Shown: positions 19,279-31,138 of the stretch, piece after piece
Layout: every line of letters starts with the position of its first letter
Position numbering within the stretch: position 1 is the first letter of the stretch
NCBI GenBank assembly: GCA_037903355.1
Contig: JBAJFE010000062.1
Location: 930,001-994,000, forward strand
DNA from: Trichuris trichiura
Lineage: Eukaryota > Nematoda > Enoplea > Trichinellida > Trichuridae
Direction: 5' to 3'
DNA: 64,000 bases
Made by a program: the position numbers and the translations under genes
The notes under the pieces: generated by a model
Told to the model about the DNA's origin: nothing
Databases searched by the model: none
What the model saw: only the letters and a program-made list of their open reading frames with translations

Positions 19279-22200
19279 CTAAGCTTGATTGACAAGCGGG
19301 GTGGCATTGACGACACCGTTATTATTGCGAGCGGTCAGAGGCTGAATCATTATACCAACGGGATGCTGACCTGGTCGAATTGGCTTGGCTGAAAAAAAGA
19401 TTGACGTTCATATACAAGCTGTACAAAGCAAAGGCAAACCAATTTGGGCGGTTGGAAAACCTCGTCTAGCGAGATTTCTTTGCCTTACCGCCTCCTTAAT
19501 CCGTTCCACTTCGTGTTGATATCTACAACAGGGGAATTATTACAATCTTTTAGCCTGTACAACGCGTAGGCAATTTGTTTTACTTTTTCCTATCTTTCAT
19601 AGCGGCTTCCTTGGCCTCCTTTAAAGCGGTTTCCAAGCTTTTCACTCTTTCCATGGTTGCACGAAGCCTCTTCTCCAACTTTGGCAATTCACAACGAAGG
19701 TCAGCGTTGTCGCGCACGAGCTGGAAACATGAATGCATTACTAGAGTCTGCAATGCAGCTACGGTTTTGACATGTTTCATATGCACCTTTCCATAAATTT
19801 TTTTGATAGCAGAATTTGGTGCCTTAAGATCTTCTATTCTACAGTACTCTCCCGCTAAACGAGTGAAGCCGACTCGACCTAAGTCCATTTTTGCGAAAAA
19901 GAGTCTTGCACCTTTCAGAAATATGCAACTTCAACGCAGTCCAATTTAATGACACAGTAATGGCCAAAAAATGTCAGTTACAATTAATTTTTTCGCAAAT
20001 TAATTTTTAACAATTATAGGACGTGAATTCCTAAGAAACGCAGAAGCACAGTGCCACACTGTCGTCGCCTCAGCTTGCGGTCTTTGCCTCAGAAATGCCC
20101 ACTTGATTTTATAAACTTACCGTGATTTCTTTAACCGTCATGTGCGGTTGTGAATGAAATTCCTCACTTATGACGTTACATCACTGCACAAAAAGTCACG
20201 GAATTCCGACCATTTCCAGTAAGAAAACATTTACATGTTACTACAACTGCCTCAGGGATTTGCAAATCCACAGCTTAACAAACGAGGGGCTCCAGTCTGA
20301 TGTGAAGGTATCAAATCTAAGAAAACGCTTAAGCTTAAAAACTAAATCCTTTAGCATTGCCTCGTTTATTCTCGAAATGACTTGTCGCCTGTTAATATCA
20401 TTCAATCAGCATTCGTAACCGCATAACATAAAATTCTCTCTTATTTTCACTAAAAATAGTGCAGTGAGTCCCTCGCGGCTTCCATATTTCAGCTTTGAAT
20501 TTTTAAGATCGTCTTACACTGCTTATCTTGGTTCAATCCTCATTTGGATTCAGAAATCGCATGTAAGCATACAATAAACGGTTTGTACTTTTCTTGTAAT
20601 TATTAAATACATGAAATTTCAAAACGCCGTTACAGTCTTTTATTTTTGAATTCAAAGAAATTTGTGAATTCAAACTTTACGCTATGGCAAGTTTTGATAA
20701 TAAATAGATTATATCCCCGAAGAAAAAATAAGAAGATGAAGTTATATCCACCTGAAAGAACGAACTGTGTCGTACCTGTTTGTGAACTTTTGTCAACTGA
20801 TCCAAGTTGTTCTCAAGGAACAAAATTTTCTGCTTCTGGGCCATAGACGAGATGAATTCGTCCTCTTCAGGCCCCACGGGTGTTCTCTTAATTCGTTGCT
20901 GCAAGTCTTGTATGAAAAGCTTACGAAGGTTATGCAAAGTCTGCAACTCTTTGGCAACCGTCTCCTCCAGGCCTAAACAAAAGCGAAAGATTGGAATGAG
21001 GAAGACAAGTCTTTGAGGCAAAATCTGTTTAACCCTTCAAATCCTGCTTAGCTTGCTCCCTCTTGTCCGACAACAGGGCGAGCTCTTTCAGCTTTCTGTC
21101 TCTGCCGGTTTCGTCCGACTTCAAGCGCTCGTATTCACCCTGCAACTGATCCTTGGCCAACTGAAGCTGATTCAACGCCCTGAAAAGCGAAGAAAACCCT
21201 TTGGCGCAGAAACCCCAAAATTTTGACGATCAGTAACTTACACACGAAGCTGCTCGATGGATTTGTTCTTTTCCGCAATATCGTCTCGCAATGCTGCCAC
21301 CTGCTTGGCGTGGGCTTCGCGATGGGCGTTCAATTGCATTTCGAGTGCCGACTTGAAGTCCACCTCGGAAGCTGGAGCTGCCACGCTGGCTTCCACTACC
21401 TTCTCTGCAAAAGGCAAAAGACAAAATAAACAAAATAACAAAAACAACTCCAGGAAGAAATCCACCTTGGGCCCGAAGTCTAGCGCATTCTTCGTTCAAT
21501 GAATCTACCATTTCTTCAAGATGACGCTTCTTTTCTTCAACTTCTTTCAGTGATGCCAGCAAAGAGTTCATGCGAATTTCGTACTAAAAAACAACAGCTG
21601 AAGTTGTGTGCTTAAATGCTGAGAATCATGAATGGCCTTACATGAATTAAAGCTCATTTATTTAGCGTAAAACTTGCTAAGAAACAAAAAAATACGGAAC
21701 AAAAAGCGTCGTATACCTGTTGAACAGATAGGCGGCATTCGGACAATTCTCGCTCGTTGTTTTCCATACGCGTTGTGCAGTCCATTTGAAAGGAGTCCAA
21801 CTGAGCGCACTTCTGCAAACAGAAAAGCAAAAGTGGGAAGCGATAGCCAAAACGCTAAGAACCTGCGAGAGCGTCTTTATTTCTGCTTTCATTTTTGTCA
21901 AGAGAAGTCGAGCAACCGTGAACTCCTCATCGATCCTGTCAGCCTTTGGAGATTCGTCGATGTTGACCTGCAGAGTAAAGGTATGACTTGCGAATCGTAA
22001 TTTCATTTGGGTTCCTCAGCATTGGGTTACTGTTAACAACTACTATCGTTTGAACTACAAAACTCACACTACAACTAGAGTTAATCTACTGCAGCGCCGT
22101 ACAGTTTATTTTTAACCCACACAGAAAACGAGCATTACAGGATCTTCAAATGACTTCGATAACAAAACGTGTAAACATACCTTCATTTCGGCTATGTTAC

Positions 22201-25200
22201 CACCGATTATTCCGCCCACTTCGCAAAGATCGCGTACAATGTTGGATAGCATGTCTTGGATGCGACGTTTGTGCACAGCCGTACCTTCCTTGATTTGCTG
22301 CAACTCGCTCTGCACTTCATTGAGCATTGCCTAAAAAGGCGTCTTGTAAAATGGACAAATATGGAGATAGCATTTGAGCATAACTAACCAGTCGCTTTGT
22401 CAACTCATCCGCGAGGCCTTCGTTTTCCTTTGATTTTACGTCAACTTCCTGGGTCTTCTGGTCGTAATTCATTGCCAGTTCTTCCAAGGCTTGCAGAACC
22501 TCTTTGACTTCGTCCTTTGCTGCCTCATTCTCCATCTGTATCCTGGACATTTCCGACTGAACTGCCTCGTAGTCGCTTCTGCTTTGGTTCAACAGGTCCT
22601 CCTGCTCGGCAAGCTGTTGTTTTAACCTTTCGGCCAACTGAGACTGCTGTTGAATCTCGTCGTCCTATAGGAAGGCAAAAGTTTTTGACAACGATGATGA
22701 AACAAAAGTAAAAAGCTGCTGGCGCATACTTTTTCGTCCAACTGTTGGTACAGTCGTACGCGCTCCTCTTCGTAACGTGAACGTTCCTCGTCCAGCAAAT
22801 CTGGAGCCGAACTGGCAATGGGCGCTGTACTAGCGAAACCGGAAGAGTCCGATATCATCGACTCGGTCACCGATGGAGCAATGCTCTCCGTAAGGTCGGA
22901 CAAGTTCACCTGCTCATTTTCCGGTATCGATTCGCCTAAAGAGTGGGCAATCTAAAAAACAGTTTTAAAAACGCCTCTCTACCTCGTCGCCATCTTTCTA
23001 TTTCTTTTTCAGCTGCTGCCAGCTGGATTTTCAGCTTCGCCACTCTGTCACGTTCACGTTCGTAGCGTCTCTTCCACTCTTCGGCGGTCAACTCTTCGTT
23101 GACTTGGACAACGTTCTTTATTGTTTTTGCCCTACAAATTTTGCATGACTTGTACGCTTCGTCGGGATATGAGCCCGGGACTTTATTGCAATCTACCTCG
23201 CGCCAAAGAGCAGCGTAGATTTTGTTTCACCCTCATTAAACGACGCAGGAGAACAACATATGACAATGGTTGTTCGAGCATTGCCACCAAGCGACTCCTG
23301 TAGTATACGAGTCAACTTGCTGTCCCTGTACGGAACATGGCTTTTCTGAAAGGAGAAAATTAAATAAGCATGCAAGTGCAGCCCGAAACGAACTTACAGT
23401 GCCTTCCGCTAGAGCGGATATAACGTTGCCAAGCGCGGATAGGGATTTGTTAATGTTTTTGGCCTCGTCCAAAATGGTCCCTTCGGCGCCCGTTTTGCTG
23501 ACCTTCTCGCTGCCAGCCAAATCGACCAGATACAATTTACCCGATAACTTCTTTTGAGTTTCCGCGTTTTCCTGTCGTATACTGATCAGGAAAACGCTGT
23601 GACTGCGCGAACTGTGCTCATTCATGTCTGCAAAGTACTCCTACTTTGCAGCAGTGAGACAGTAGGGGCAAACTCACTCGTAACGGCGATGTGGCGATTC
23701 GCTTTTCCCTCTTCAATCGTGTCCAACACTTCTTCCGGGCTCGAGACAAAACGTTCGGAGCAACCCTGCGCGCAACAACAAGTCAAAAAGGCGTTAACGA
23801 AAGGACAGCAAGCGGCGCAACCTTGACGTAAGGAACGCGATTCTTGTCTTCATGGACGGACAGATTTGTCTTTGTTACTGAAACGAGAAAACAATATGGC
23901 ATGGGCATAAGCAGTCGACTGTTAGTCTTCTACTGTCTAGCAAGTCCCGTATGTGGTCCATGTAGATTTCAAAGTAGGAAATTTTGATGTGGAACTCCAA
24001 ATTCTCTTCCATCGAGTAGATATGATTGAAAATATCGTTCACTATCCGCGGAATGATGCCTTGAAAATCGGGGTCGCCTATGAGACCCTAAAATGGAACC
24101 TCTATCCATGCCCTATTGAAGCACCATAGAGCATACCTCCATCGTAAAGGTTTTGCCACTCGATGTTTGGCCGTAAGCAAAAATTGTCCCATTGTAACCG
24201 CTGAGGACATCTTTGACAATCGGGTAGGCCGCGGCATGGTACACTTCCTCCTGCGAGACATTGGGCCGAAAGACTTTGTCAAAGACGTAAACTTTGCCCT
24301 AAAAGTGCTGCCATGAAATGAAGGTGAAACGCTGCAGGATAAGGATAATGCACGATACAGAAAAGGGGCGATAAAACGAATTCGTTGTAAGCAAGATTTG
24401 CAGGTACAAATTTGCTGTAACATCGTAGACGTAACTTCTACATTATGCATAACACAAGATAACCTTGCCCATAACCAGACCACAACTTATCAATAGAGGC
24501 GATGATGCATGAACTGGTATTGCCATTCAGTTTAACGGAACAACAGAACGAGCTTACTGCGCAGTACCACTTTTTTCGTTAGAACCAACCATTCGTTTGA
24601 CGGCCTTACAGCGTCTGGTTTTTGCGTCACTAGCTTGTCAACGAGTGTGCAGCTTTCTCATTCAAATGCTATTCGATTCGCCGGGGCGTTCGTTAACCTA
24701 ATATGGCGAAATGTTCCTTTAAGGATACGCCGCCGTCTGGCGCTGTCGCCACCTAATCGAACAGGCGCGCCTGGTTAACAAAGGGATAACCATCTTATTC
24801 GAAGGAATGCTCACTGATGCACATTCCCGAAGCGACAACAACTGTGTCGAATGTGATACTCAAAGTCAAGTGGGAACTGGCAGTGACTTGGTCACTGCAA
24901 GCGCAGCGAATATAATTGATGAACGTAAAACGAACGAACACTTAGTGAAGCGGCTTAGAAACCGTCAAATGTGCTGACCCGTTCCTGTTGCCGTTGGGCT
25001 ACTACTCAGAGCGTCTACTAAATGCGAAGCTGTCACGTTTAAGCAAGCAAGAAATAAACGCAATTCTTTTTACCTACGAAACATAGTGCAAACAAGAAAA
25101 CTGAGCACGAATAGCAAGAGTACCTGAAGCAACGTTGTAGAATAAAAATCGAACAGAAAAACTGACAGCGCACAGCGAAAGCTGGGTTCTACGCTTTATC

Positions 25201-25483
25201 GGCGCAACGCGATCAACTGGCAAAGATGACTCATAGCTATCGACAAGACAGCAAAAGAATTACATGCAAGAAATGGACGCGAGAAAGAAGAGAATAAGGG
25301 ATAGCACAGTTTTGCGCGCAAAAATCGGACGTAGGACTATGAAATGCTTACCCCAACGGTGACGCATTCGTCAGCTCCTGGAGGAAACTTTGGGATGTAC
25401 TTGGATCCAGACTTCTCCTCTGACTCATTCAGTGGACGGAAGCGGCAAAAGACTTTGATCGCCTCGGAAGCACCTCCGGACAT
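19279..25483 (-). CDS. unc-116: Kinesin-1 heavy chain (KIF5/UNC-116)
   Basis: Twenty exons, 5' to 3': 25352-25483, 24137-24298, 23934-24087, 23822-23877, 23678-23765, 23398-23627, 23197-23345, 22983-23131, 22730-22935, 22389-22664, 22181-22330, 21863-21967, 21717-21812, 21466-21583, 21242-21404, 21034-21179, 20776-20972, 19584-19720, 19440-19522, 19279-19388. Every junction is GT-AG and phases close to 968 aa, close to human KIF5B. The motor domain (1 to about 325) has P-loop GQTSSGKT (87-94), switch I SSRSH (203-207), switch II DLAGSE (233-238) and [11 protein letters not shown]. The neck linker is AKTIKN (325-330). A long coiled coil follows with the conserved stretch [19 protein letters not shown]. 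The tail has the light-chain/cargo heptads and [20 protein letters not shown], then the autoinhibitory IAK motif (932-934) in AQIAKPIRPG. It walks to microtubule plus ends carrying vesicles and organelles. Introns 1 (24299-25351) and 17 (19721-20775) are each about 1.05 kb; the rest are short. Confidence 0.97.
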
Positions 25484-27887
25484 GGTAAAGCAGCGAAGAA
25501 ACTAATTTCGGGAACGGTGCAAAGAAATGGGCGATCAATGACAGGGGACGCACCAGACCCAACGGGACCGGTGATTATACTTGTCCTAGCGAAAAGAAGA
25601 GCAAGTTTACTCTAATTTTTCTAAAAGATGAAACGTACAGCCTAGCAGGATAAGTCTATACCACTGAAGCCGCTGCAGAAGTTCCTCTTGTCCTGACTTC
25701 ATCCACTCCGTTCCGCTTGCGCCGCTTTTACTAGCGACTGAGTCACCTCCAATACAAAGGCCAAAAGCGAGTTCGACGATCAATGAATCCGTTCTAACGC
25801 CTGAACATCAGATACCGTCAACTTTTGCCCACCGGTATAGGCCAGCAATGCATCCAGCCCGCTGTCGGCCCAGGAAATTGCACAAGGTCTCTTACTACAG
25901 GACTTTTATTGTCAACGCCTGCTTACGGTCGTTGGTCAGGACCGTCAATGAACTACAACGGCCGTCCTCCACGGTCGCTTTAACTGGAACAAATTCCCAG
26001 TTGTTGGGAAAGCAAGCAGCCAACGTGCAGATGATTGTTGCGTCCTAAATGTGCGTAACTTTCACGATGTGCCTCAAGAACGAAGGCAACTAGTTCATTT
26101 TAACTCAAGAACCAGTTTTGGATGAATAGCATTCATCCGCGCTGCATACTGTACGTTGAATGAAAATCCTTCCTGCGAACAGCATACCTTATATACAGTT
26201 TGTCCGCATTAGGCCGTAGCGTTGTCACCCACTTGAAATAGGTAACGTCCCTTTGAGCAAAGGCAGCGTAACACTGATAAGCGTCAAAATTGCGCTCCAG
26301 GCGATTGCGATGTTTATTTATTTGCATTAAAATTCATTTATGTTAACGCCCATACTTCGCCTGAGTCATCGACTTCTTGCAGCCGCCTGCTCAAGCTAGG
26401 ATGCGCTCGCAGTGCCCGTGTACGGCACAATTTGAAAAAACGAGATTTCACTGTTAAAAAAAGTCTTTCCGAGTTCTGTAACTTGTTTTCCAAAAATAGG
26501 ATGGCATACAATTGCAGTAGGCTTGAAATGTTTCGTAATAATAGTGCAGTACGCCGAAATGTCGATTATCGCGTTTTTGTTCACTTTTGAACGTTGAGCA
26601 TTCAGCGTAGCCATGTTGCGAAACGGTAGATTGTTCCAATAGTTAAAATATGTGTGCTATTATCATTCGAATAGTTCATACATTAGTTTATGTCCATTTA
26701 TCTTTTAATTAAGATTATCCTCGCTGCATGGCAAGTAATTTGTTGGAACAAGTTGTAGTGATGACGCGGTTGCTCATTTCGCCTAAGTACAGGATACCAA
26801 AAAAAATATATTCTGCTTCCGCATGTAGACTTCATTCTTTGCTTTCCAGCATCAAAAGGCAAAGAATTTTCGAGTATCTTTGGCTTAGACGCCATTTAAT
26901 AAATCACTGTAAGTTGCATAGCGTTCGATCAATAAAGCAGTACCGTTTTGGGGAAACGAATGAAGATTAAACCCATTCATTGTTGAGTGTACAAAGTAGT
27001 CTCCATGGCACCAAGTCAAAACCAATTGATTTTCAATACGAAACTAAAAGCGGTTGGAGTGATTTCATTCTCCTTCCTTCCCCCTTGGATTAATACGTCC
27101 ACTGCTTGTTTGTGTGAAGCACAACTGAATTAGCGACGAGTGAATAGGTAAATTCGACGCTTACATGTTTGAACTGTTGACCTTAAAAGGGCATCACCAC
27201 TTCGGGAAAAGATTAGATCTATCGCTTGTGCAAAGAAGACAAGAGATCTATTTCTGCTCGCTGTCATAGGGACATTCAGAGACGTCTGTATAGCTTTGTC
27301 AATACATTAGCTTTCTCTTTAGTTTTGATATTGAGCTTTTTGTGCCACCATCATTCGTTAGCTTTGAATAAGCACTGCCAACTGACGTGGTACTTCCCAT
27401 AATAGCGGAACTAACCTTGATTACATCCGTCTACTGCTAGTTCGAATTGTTCACATTAAATTATGTAATGACTTGACAGCGTAGTTTATTGCACAATCGG
27501 CTAAGTAACAAACGCTTTGGATTTTTGAGCTGTCAACATTTTGTTATGTTTCATAGATATCAAATCTTCTAATGGAAGTGCCTTGATAGAGGACAAGAAA
27601 AACAAACCATAAACAAGTGTAGCCACTTAATGTGCAACAGCACTTAGCTGTATCTTTTCAAACCTACCGCGAAAAAGCTGTTAGCCATTATTCTTAAAGT
27701 TAAAAGCAGCGTTGCATAACGCATTTCCTTCTGGTAATTTGTTTTGTCCTAAGCTGGAAAGTAGCTGAGTTGCAATGCAATGATCTAATGCTGATTTTTT
27801 AAAACTTCTCTTCATAATAATAATTGTATTTTTTGACACCTCCGATTTCTGGAAAGGAGCAAGAGCTACCTGTCAGATTTTGTTGCC
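25484..27887. other. Divergent promoter region of kinesin and IFT20
   Basis: About 2.4 kb separates the start codons of two genes transcribed away from each other. No coding exon, tRNA or repeat was recognised; open frames are short and shuffled across frames. It should contain both promoters, but I saw no clear TATA or initiator motif. Confidence 0.5.
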
Positions 27888-28448
27888 ATGGCTGACCAAG
27901 TGCTAGAGAAGGCAAACCTTTACTTCGACGAACTGAACAAACTAAAATTGTTAAAACCACAGTACAGTCAGGCAAGCAGTGACCTGTTGGAAAAAATTCA
28001 ACTTCTTATATCGAGTAAGTCTGCCGATTGAACTGTGAACATCCGCTTCCGTTTTTCGCTAGAAAACAGTGACTTGGAAACGTTCAAAAAGGACGTTGAA
28101 CTGAAGTTTGTTGAACTGTGTCGGCTACTGGAGGAACAAAGGCTGAAGGTTCGCGCCAGCTGATATCGCAAGAGTTAACGAACATTTTCTTTGCCTTTAG
28201 GCTGCTGCAGCAAGAAGCGTTGTCACGAATTACAACGTTCAACGTAAAAGGAAGCACGAACTCCTTCGTTCTAAAATTGCGCGGAAGCAATCAATTCTTG
28301 AAAAGTAATACGCAAAAAGTGAATAACCAATTTCTTGAACAGCTGTTTAAGGCTAACGATTGAAATCAAAACTTTAGAAGAGGAAGAAGAGAGGCAAAGA
28401 GCCGCGATTCTCAAACTTACGGAAGACTCAAATTTTGAAAGTGTTTAA
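27888..28448 (+). CDS. ift-20: Intraflagellar transport protein 20 (IFT20)
   Basis: Four exons (27888-28014, 28063-28148, 28201-28304, 28343-28448) with very short introns (about 38-52 bp) give 140 aa; human IFT20 is 132. The N-terminus ANLYFDELNKLKLL matches the family signature (human AGLHFDELNKLRVL). The rest is a long coiled coil. It holds KAAARSVVTNY, matching the human KAIGARNLLK region, and an acidic C-terminal helix (EIKTLEEEEERQRAA). IFT20 is an IFT-B subunit that moves between Golgi and cilium and sorts ciliary membrane cargo. In nematodes only sensory neurons are ciliated, so expression there is expected. Exon 4 must start at 28343: the frame after the later TTTAG (28370) would break the acidic helix. 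The start codon follows GCC, a reasonable context. Confidence 0.88.
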
Positions 28449-29231
28449 TTCAACCATGCTTACTTCTATGGTGATTCAGCCGATTTTGCTTAGTATAAGC
28501 TAGCAATGCAGCAACTTCCACAACTGCAAGATATGGAAACAGGAAAATGCTATAGTTTAAACCGTGGAATGCTGTGTTTTGGTCGTTTCATGTCGTTATG
28601 AGAAAGTTTCATCGCGTTCTAACTGACGTTCATCAACGGATGTTCTCGACGACTTTAGTAATGCATTTCTTAAGACCGCAAATTCTGTCGAAGCCTTTTA
28701 CACCGTTAGTGAGCGCGATCTGAAACTGCAAACTTGTCCATGCAATGTACCGCTTCTCTCCCGGCGGGAAAACTCGCCCGTATAAGTTGAATAAAAATGA
28801 GTTGCAAAACAGCTTCTGCCCCAAAGACATGCAGTGAATCTTTCTTAAGTTTGAAGAACTCTAGTCTGCCCAGATAAGAATTTATTTGCGATCTCAAACA
28901 CAGTCCCGTATTGCGCCCGTCATGTCTTAGCAACTGGCTCGGATTTCCTTCCGAGAAACCTGTTTCTTGCCATTTTGAAATCGTTAAATAAGAACATTTG
29001 AAAATCGTCACGTGCTTTAAAACATTGTTGATAAACTATGGGCCTCGTCGAACTTGAAAATCTTTATGATCATTACTCACGGTAAGGTATTTACTGGAAA
29101 CTCGGTGTCTCGTGTCAAACTGGAGTGGAGAACATGAACTCGAAGGTGAACAACCGTTACTGCCGTTGTAGGCGAAATTTTTTGCTTCAGTCAATTTGTT
29201 GACTGTAGTAGTTTCTTTTTAACTGCTACGT
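28449..29231. other. Intergenic between IFT20 and MMADHC
   Basis: About 780 bp with no recognised gene. Two overlapping minus-strand frames (28633-29011) match nothing known. An alternative first exon for the next gene may lie here: ATG AAC TCG AAG followed by GTGAAC at about 29134. Confidence 0.5.
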
Positions 29232-31038
29232 TTGCTTTCATTCTTGAAATCACCGTCCCTTTGCCAATTTCAGCTGATCAGTAATCCTGCGCAGGTGTGC
29301 AAATTGACCGCTGGAGCGTTGCGACTTCAGGCATCGAAGGCTTCTGCCCGTACAGTTTGCACTTTGCGCGCGCCCAGCGACAATCGACTTGTTATCGAAA
29401 GCGTTGTCACGAAGGATGACAATAGCGGCTCATTTACAAAGATCCATTCGATACCATCTGCAATCTATCGAGATTTTCCTCTTCCAGGAAATGTCGGGGT
29501 TACGCTCATGGTATGCATTGCCTGTTTAACATACTGTAGTCCACCTAAACTGACGTTTTGTGTAACATAATTCTAATCGCGTAGGTATTTCATTGATCTT
29601 CTCGATGAAATTGCTATATTTGGCAGTTATTCCGAATAGCTCGATTCTTCACTAGCGAAGTCTCACTGAGTGAGCAGCTATGATAAATAAGTCACAATTT
29701 TCACTACGACTTGCTCTTCAGCCGTTTTTGAGTTCAGCTCTTGCCTGTTGACAACCGACTGCAGTCTCAGCTGTTGTTGCCTTTAGATCACCAAGATACG
29801 TGACTTTCTGTTGCTTTTGCTCGTTCCTGGTATAAAAAGCTCGGCGTAGACTGGAACGCAGTTGTTACCCGTACCTGCAGTTTGGCTTTATGATACATTT
29901 GTTTACTTTGCTAAAGAAGGTCATTCTTTTACATAACGTATAGATCTGGTACGAATTAAGCTAAACTAATGCAAACGGAAACCATGCATTGCTGGGATGT
30001 GTAAGTAACAATGTGACATGTGCCATTTCATCAGACAGAGGCAATATACATTTAGCTTATTCTGACATACTGTTGAGCATTATCCAGAAATGAATGTTCT
30101 TTAAGACGTAATCTTGTGCTCAACTGCGATGATCTGCTTGTGCTAATAATACACCTATTCTGTTAGCGTACGTTTGTAGCCCCCTGGAAATGCAGTTGAC
30201 TTGGGCAACAATGGCTCAGCAGTGGAGACGGCAAAGACCCAAGCAGAACTGCCTTTGAACCTCGAGAACTTGAAGCGAGCTCTCAAAGGTTTTGAACTTT
30301 CTGTTCATACATGCCCAGCTTTACTTCGAACAGGTGTGCCGTTTTGACTTGCCTGTTATTCATCGTAACCTTTAGCATGCTTGTTTACAGAGTTCAGCGA
30401 TCTGTTCCCCAATAAAGATGTTGTTAATGGACCACTAAGCGTGGTAACGTTTTCGCACAAGACCAAAAATGACATGAAATTTTGGTCCCCTGAAATTGAA
30501 AAGGAGCGAACGGCGGTCTACAACGATGTGGGACCGTGATGCGCTACGAATTGTGCTAATTGTCTAATCATTTTCAGATGATATCTGCAGCGGTTAAAGC
30601 CGTTAATTTCTTGAACGAATTGGGATACTGGGCTGACTTCATTGATCCTTATTCTGGGAAACCGGTAAGCTAGAAAGTGCTCTTACTCTTTTTCTTTACT
30701 TCTAATTACACGAAGCTCTGAAATCATTAGCTCTCACTCTAGCGTAATCCATCGAAGTAAACTTTACAAAACAGATGCAATTTAAAGCTGTGCTTGTTAG
30801 GACTACTGGTGAAATATTGCTTTGTTACAAGAATTGTTTTTAGTATTACTCTTCTGGCACAACCGATACTCTGACCGAAGAGGATGACCGCATGAACCAT
30901 TTTGACTTCGAGATCATAGACATGGTTTGTTGCAAAGTGATAAGGCATCGGGAATTTGGTACTAACGTCATAGTTGGGGTATTGTTTACCAGTGCCCCTT
31001 CACATGCGGAACCTTTGCAGGTTCTGGCTGCGCATTAA
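29232..31038 (+). CDS. mmadhc-1: MMADHC / cblD cobalamin trafficking protein
   Basis: Five exons (29232-29510, 30180-30333, 30391-30527, 30578-30664, 30844-31038) give 283 aa; human MMADHC is 296. Diagnostic blocks are DFPLPGNVGV, CPALLRTEFSDLFP, SHKTKNDMKFWS, ELGYWADFIDPYSGK and CCKVIRHREFGTNVIVG, all closely matching the family. The protein receives cobalamin from MMACHC and directs it to methionine synthase in the cytosol or methylmalonyl-CoA mutase in mitochondria. The fold is a nitroreductase-like domain without flavin binding. The N-terminus is Arg/Lys/Ser-rich, compatible with a mitochondrial presequence, as in the human protein. The start is uncertain: a TTTCAG acceptor inside exon 1 (ending 29273) could instead join to a short ATG exon near 29134, giving MNSK as N-terminus. 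Intron 1 is 669 bp. Confidence 0.92.
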
Positions 31039-31132
31039 CTTGACGTTTTAGCTTAACAGTTCCGACAAAATGACTATTGCTTCGCTGGTTAAACTCTTAG
31101 AGCGACTTCTGCTTGTGCTCCGTTATTTGTCA

Positions 31133-31138
31133 AATAAA
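31133..31138 (+). terminator. Poly(A) signal of MMADHC
   Basis: AATAAA lies 95 bp after the MMADHC stop codon, the usual distance for a cleavage and polyadenylation signal. Confidence 0.6.

Noticed and set aside
28371..28448. IFT20 exon 4 beginning after the TTTAG at 28370
   Set aside because: The phase would not give the Glu-rich helix; starting at 28343 after TTGAACAG keeps one frame to the stop.
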